From Nocardia arthritidis (GTDB taxonomy: Bacteria; Actinomycetota; Actinomycetes; Mycobacteriales; Mycobacteriaceae): DNA of 64,000 nt. The notes under the pieces were generated by a model. It worked only from the letters and a program-made list of their open reading frames with translations, did not search any database and was not told the DNA's origin. This document shows, one piece after another, positions 61,290 to 64,000 of this stretch. Made by a program: the position numbers and the translations under genes. Each line of letters starts with the position of its first letter. The stretch's first letter is position 1. The stretch spans positions 6,944,001 through 7,008,000 of the forward strand of contig NZ_CP046172.1 in NCBI RefSeq assembly GCF_011801145.1. The letters are read 5' to 3'.

Positions 61290-63676
61290 TGCAACCTGTG
61301 GCCCTGAGTTTTTCCGTGAACGGGCACCGGCTCGTATACGACGTCCGCGGCAGCGGTGATCGTACCGTCGTGCTACTGCCCGGCCTGTTCCTGCCGCGGC
61401 GCATGCACGACCGGCTCGCCGACGCCCTCGCCGATGCCGGACTGCGGGTAATCTGCTTGGAGCCTTTGGGTTTCGGCGCGTCCGATCACCCGGTCGGCCA
61501 CCGCCACTATTCGATGCCGAGGTACGCCGAACAGGTCGTCGCCCTACTGGACGAACTCGGACTGCGGCAGACCGTCTTGTTCGGTACCTCGGCGGGCGCG
61601 AATATCGCGCTGGCCACCGCCGCGTACGCCCCGCATCGGTTGTGCGGGCTCATCGTCGAAGCACCGGTGCTGGAACGGGCTCTTCCCGCCTGTGCGGCGG
61701 TGGCCGCCCCGGCGATGCTGCTGGGGCGCTACGGCGCACCACTGCTGCGGCCGGTCAGACGCGCGGCCGGTGGCCTCCCGCGTGCCCGTGGCGGTCTGGT
61801 GGATCTCGGTTTGTCTTGGCTCGTGCCGGATTCGCGCCGGATGGTCGAGGCCGCGCAGGGCATCATCCGCGGCGGAGTGTTCCTCCCACGCACGGCTCGG
61901 CATTCGATCCGCACCAGAACACTGGTGATCGGCCATCGGTTCGACCCCATCCACCCCAGCACCGACGCGCGCGGGCTCGCACGGACGCTGCCGGACGGAC
62001 ACTTTCTGCGCAGCCGATCGATCATCGAGCTGCGCCGCGACCCGAGCAGGCTCGCGCCGACGATCAGCGAGTTCATCGCCGGATGCTGGGGTACGGAATC
62101 CGCTGACAAGCCTGTCCGGCACGGTGATTCGGACCAGCCCGCACTGCCCGATCACGAGATCGTCATCGTTGGCGCGGGTTTCGGCGGGATCGGCGCCGCG
62201 ATCGAACTCCGGAAAGCCGGGTTCGACGATCTGGTGCTGCTGGAGCAGGCCGACGACATCGGCGGAACCTGGCGTGACAACATCTATCCGGGTGTCGCCG
62301 TCGACGTTTCCTCGTTCACCTATTCGTTCTCGTACGAGCCGAATCCGAACTGGTCACGGGTCTACGCGCCCGGTCGCGAGCTGAAGGAATATGCCGATCA
62401 CTGCGTGCGCAAATATCACCTGCGCGACAAAATCCGGTTGCACACCTTGGTCACCGCCGCGGCATTCGACGAAACCAACCACCTCTGGCGGCTCACGCTC
62501 GCCGACCAGACTGTGCTGACGGCACGCTACCTCATTGCGGCCGTTGGCATTCTGACCCAACCCAAAATGCCCGACATACCGGGCATCGGCGACTTCGCGG
62601 GCAAGTCCCTGCACACGGTGCGCTGGGATCACCGCCACGACCTCACCGGTGCCCGGGTCGCGGTCATCGGCACCGGAGCGACTGCGGTACAGCTGGTTCC
62701 GGCCATCGCCGACCGAGTCGCGTCCTTGGCCATATTCCAGCGCACGCCGATCTGGGTGGGACCCAAGCCCGATGTGCCGATCCCGGCGCCCGTGCGCGCG
62801 GTGTTTCGCCGGATTCCCGGTGCGCAACAATCGTTTCGCGCGCTCACCACCGCGCTCACCGAGACCGTGATGACCGTCGGTATCGTGCACAACAAGCAGG
62901 TTCCGCTGCTGGTGCGGGCCATCGAACAGGTGTGTGCGGCCAATCTGCGCTACCAGGTGCCGGATGGGCGGCTGCGCGAAAAGCTCACGCCGCACTACGG
63001 ATTCGGCTGTAAGCGGCCGACGTTCTCCAACCACTACTTCCGCACCTTCACCAGAGACCACGTCGAGCTGGTGACCGAACCGATCGAACGGATCACCGAG
63101 ACCGGCGTCCGCACTCGTGACGGCGTGCACCGCGAGATCGACACGCTCATTCTGGCAACGGGATTCAAGGTATTCGAATACGGCAATGCGCCACCTTTCC
63201 CGGTATTCGGCAGTGGCGGAGGCGAGCTCGGTGAATGGTGGGACGAGCATCGCTACCAGGCGTACCAGGGCGCCTCGGTCCCCGGTTACCCGAACCTTTT
63301 CCTCATCGCCGGACCGTACGCGTTCACCGGCGGGTCCTACTTCCAGCTGATCGAGAATCAGTCCCGGCACGCGATGCGCTGCGTCGCGCACGCCCGCGAC
63401 CGCGGCGCGACCCGTGTCGAGATCCGACCGGAAGCCCATCGGCGGTATTTCGAGTACGTCCAGCGTCGGCAGCCGAATACCGTGTTCTACAACAACAACT
63501 GCGCGGCGGCGAACAGCTACTACTTCGACAAGCACGGCGACGCACCGATCCTGCGGCCGTCCTCCGCGGTCGAATCCTGGTGGGACAGTCGCACCTTCCG
63601 TTTGTCGGATTACGAATTCCGCAGGGCTGCGAGCCTTTCCGAAGAATCCGGAGCCACCGAGGAGGCGGGCGCGTGA
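61289..63676 (+). CDS. Alpha/beta hydrolase fused to Baeyer-Villiger monooxygenase
   Basis: Protein of 795 residues with two complete enzymes. Residues 1-275: alpha/beta hydrolase with LLPGLFLP, the GTSAGA nucleophile, an Asp in GHRFDPIHP and His in LPDGHFL. Residues 285-795: class B flavoprotein monooxygenase with FAD site GAGFGGIG near 295, the fingerprint FAGKSLHTVRWD at 436-447 (FxGxxxHxxxW), and NADPH site IGTGATAV near 460. The monooxygenase would turn a ketone into an ester or lactone and the hydrolase would open it. The stop overlaps the next start as GTGA. Confidence 0.92.
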   Translation: MQPVALSFSVNGHRLVYDVRGSGDRTVVLLPGLFLPRRMHDRLADALADAGLRVICLEPLGFGASDHPVGHRHYSMPRYAEQVVALLDELGLRQTVLFGTSAGANIALATAAYAPHRLCGLIVEAPVLERALPACAAVAAPAMLLGRYGAPLLRPVRRAAGGLPRARGGLVDLGLSWLVPDSRRMVEAAQGIIRGGVFLPRTARHSIRTRTLVIGHRFDPIHPSTDARGLARTLPDGHFLRSRSIIELRRDPSRLAPTISEFIAGCWGTESADKPVRHGDSDQPALPDHEIVIVGAGFGGIGAAIELRKAGFDDLVLLEQADDIGGTWRDNIYPGVAVDVSSFTYSFSYEPNPNWSRVYAPGRELKEYADHCVRKYHLRDKIRLHTLVTAAAFDETNHLWRLTLADQTVLTARYLIAAVGILTQPKMPDIPGIGDFAGKSLHTVRWDHRHDLTGARVAVIGTGATAVQLVPAIADRVASLAIFQRTPIWVGPKPDVPIPAPVRAVFRRIPGAQQSFRALTTALTETVMTVGIVHNKQVPLLVRAIEQVCAANLRYQVPDGRLREKLTPHYGFGCKRPTFSNHYFRTFTRDHVELVTEPIERITETGVRTRDGVHREIDTLILATGFKVFEYGNAPPFPVFGSGGGELGEWWDEHRYQAYQGASVPGYPNLFLIAGPYAFTGGSYFQLIENQSRHAMRCVAHARDRGATRVEIRPEAHRRYFEYVQRRQPNTVFYNNNCAAANSYYFDKHGDAPILRPSSAVESWWDSRTFRLSDYEFRRAASLSEESGATEEAGA

Positions 63677-64000
63677 CGCAGGTCGCCATCGACACGCCCA
63701 TTCTTGTTGTGGGCGCGGGCTTTTCCGGCCTCGGCGTCGGCGTAAAGCTGGCCGAGGCCGGTTACCACTTCCGGATCGCCGAGCGCACCGACGATATCGG
63801 CGGCACCTGGCGGGACAATACCTATCCCGGTGTCGCCGTCGACATCACGTCGTTCAACTACTCGTTCTCCTGGGCGCCGAACCCGCGCTGGTCACGCGTC
63901 TACGCACCGGGCGGGGAGCTCAAGGCATACGCCGATCGGCTCGCCTCCGAATACGGTTTGCGGGACCGCATCGTATTCGGCGCCGAGATCACCGAATTGC
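63673..64000 (+). CDS. Second flavoprotein (Baeyer-Villiger type) monooxygenase, N-terminal part (3' end outside window)
   Basis: Only the first 109 residues are visible. They show the FAD-binding VVGAGFSGLG and the DIGGTWRDNTYPGVAVDI segment, closely parallel to the monooxygenase half of the preceding gene, so they look like tandem paralogues. GTG 63673 overlaps the upstream stop by four bases and GGAGG precedes it. The fingerprint that would separate Baeyer-Villiger from other class B enzymes lies beyond the window edge. Confidence 0.88.
   Translation, partial: MTQVAIDTPILVVGAGFSGLGVGVKLAEAGYHFRIAERTDDIGGTWRDNTYPGVAVDITSFNYSFSWAPNPRWSRVYAPGGELKAYADRLASEYGLRDRIVFGAEITEL

Noticed and set aside
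1..64000. Search for CRISPR arrays, tRNA or rRNA genes, insertion sequences and attachment sites
   Set aside because: No regularly spaced repeats, cloverleaf-type sequences, transposase motifs or integrase genes were recognised. Reading by eye could miss a tRNA.

Overview
The window reads as chromosomal DNA of a high-GC actinomycete, most likely Nocardia or a close relative. Supporting signs are very high GC with strong third-position bias, an actinobacterial kinase/roadblock/DUF742/GTPase conservon, IdeR-type iron boxes, a Ddn-like (F420-type) nitroreductase domain, many secreted lipase/esterase-like proteins, and frequent ATGA/GTGA translational coupling. No tRNA, rRNA, CRISPR array or insertion sequence was recognised.

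Layout. 1-1133: C-terminal part of a HoxX-like hydrogenase maturation protein, cut by the left edge. 1582-6240: conservon plus a downstream MHYT membrane sensor. 6642-10366: a degenerate carrier protein and thioesterase pair, then two divergent AraC regulators. 11001-11726: secreted glycine-rich protein. 11964-28944: an iron-controlled siderophore locus. Its leftward operon runs diaminobutyrate aminotransferase, diaminobutyrate decarboxylase, NIS synthetase, N-hydroxylase, MFS exporter, second NIS synthetase and a glutamine-synthetase-like ligase. The divergent rightward operon runs two FecCD permeases, ATPase, binding lipoprotein and an alanine-racemase-fold decarboxylase. A convergent siderophore-interacting reductase has its own iron box.

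28983-34728 is a low-density stretch with frameshifted or truncated genes, a haloalkane dehalogenase, a small secreted protein, a long structured hairpin, cspA, an alpha/beta hydrolase and a duplicated 66-68 bp sequence. 34984-37405 is an amidohydrolase/glutamate decarboxylase operon next to an AraC regulator. 38760-40304 is an acyl-CoA carboxylase beta subunit with a tandem palindromic operator-like element upstream. 40583-42106 is a secreted GH5 protein with a substituted catalytic residue. 42425-47342 holds a glycosyltransferase, a drug exporter, GalU and a secreted esterase. Then come TesB, a double Lrp regulator, and a run of secreted or putative hydrolases (50427-60038). 60273-64000 is a coupled set: a carboxymuconolactone-decarboxylase/Ddn fusion, an alpha/beta-hydrolase/Baeyer-Villiger monooxygenase fusion, and a second monooxygenase cut by the right edge.

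How genes work together. The siderophore genes would make 1,3-diaminopropane, N-hydroxylate it, join it to a carboxylate such as citrate, export the product, and recover and reduce the ferric complex. The acyl-CoA N-acyltransferase normally needed to form a hydroxamate is absent, while a glutamine-synthetase-like ligase is present. This is the best candidate here for undescribed chemistry. The right-edge operon links ketone oxygenation to ester hydrolysis in one polypeptide.
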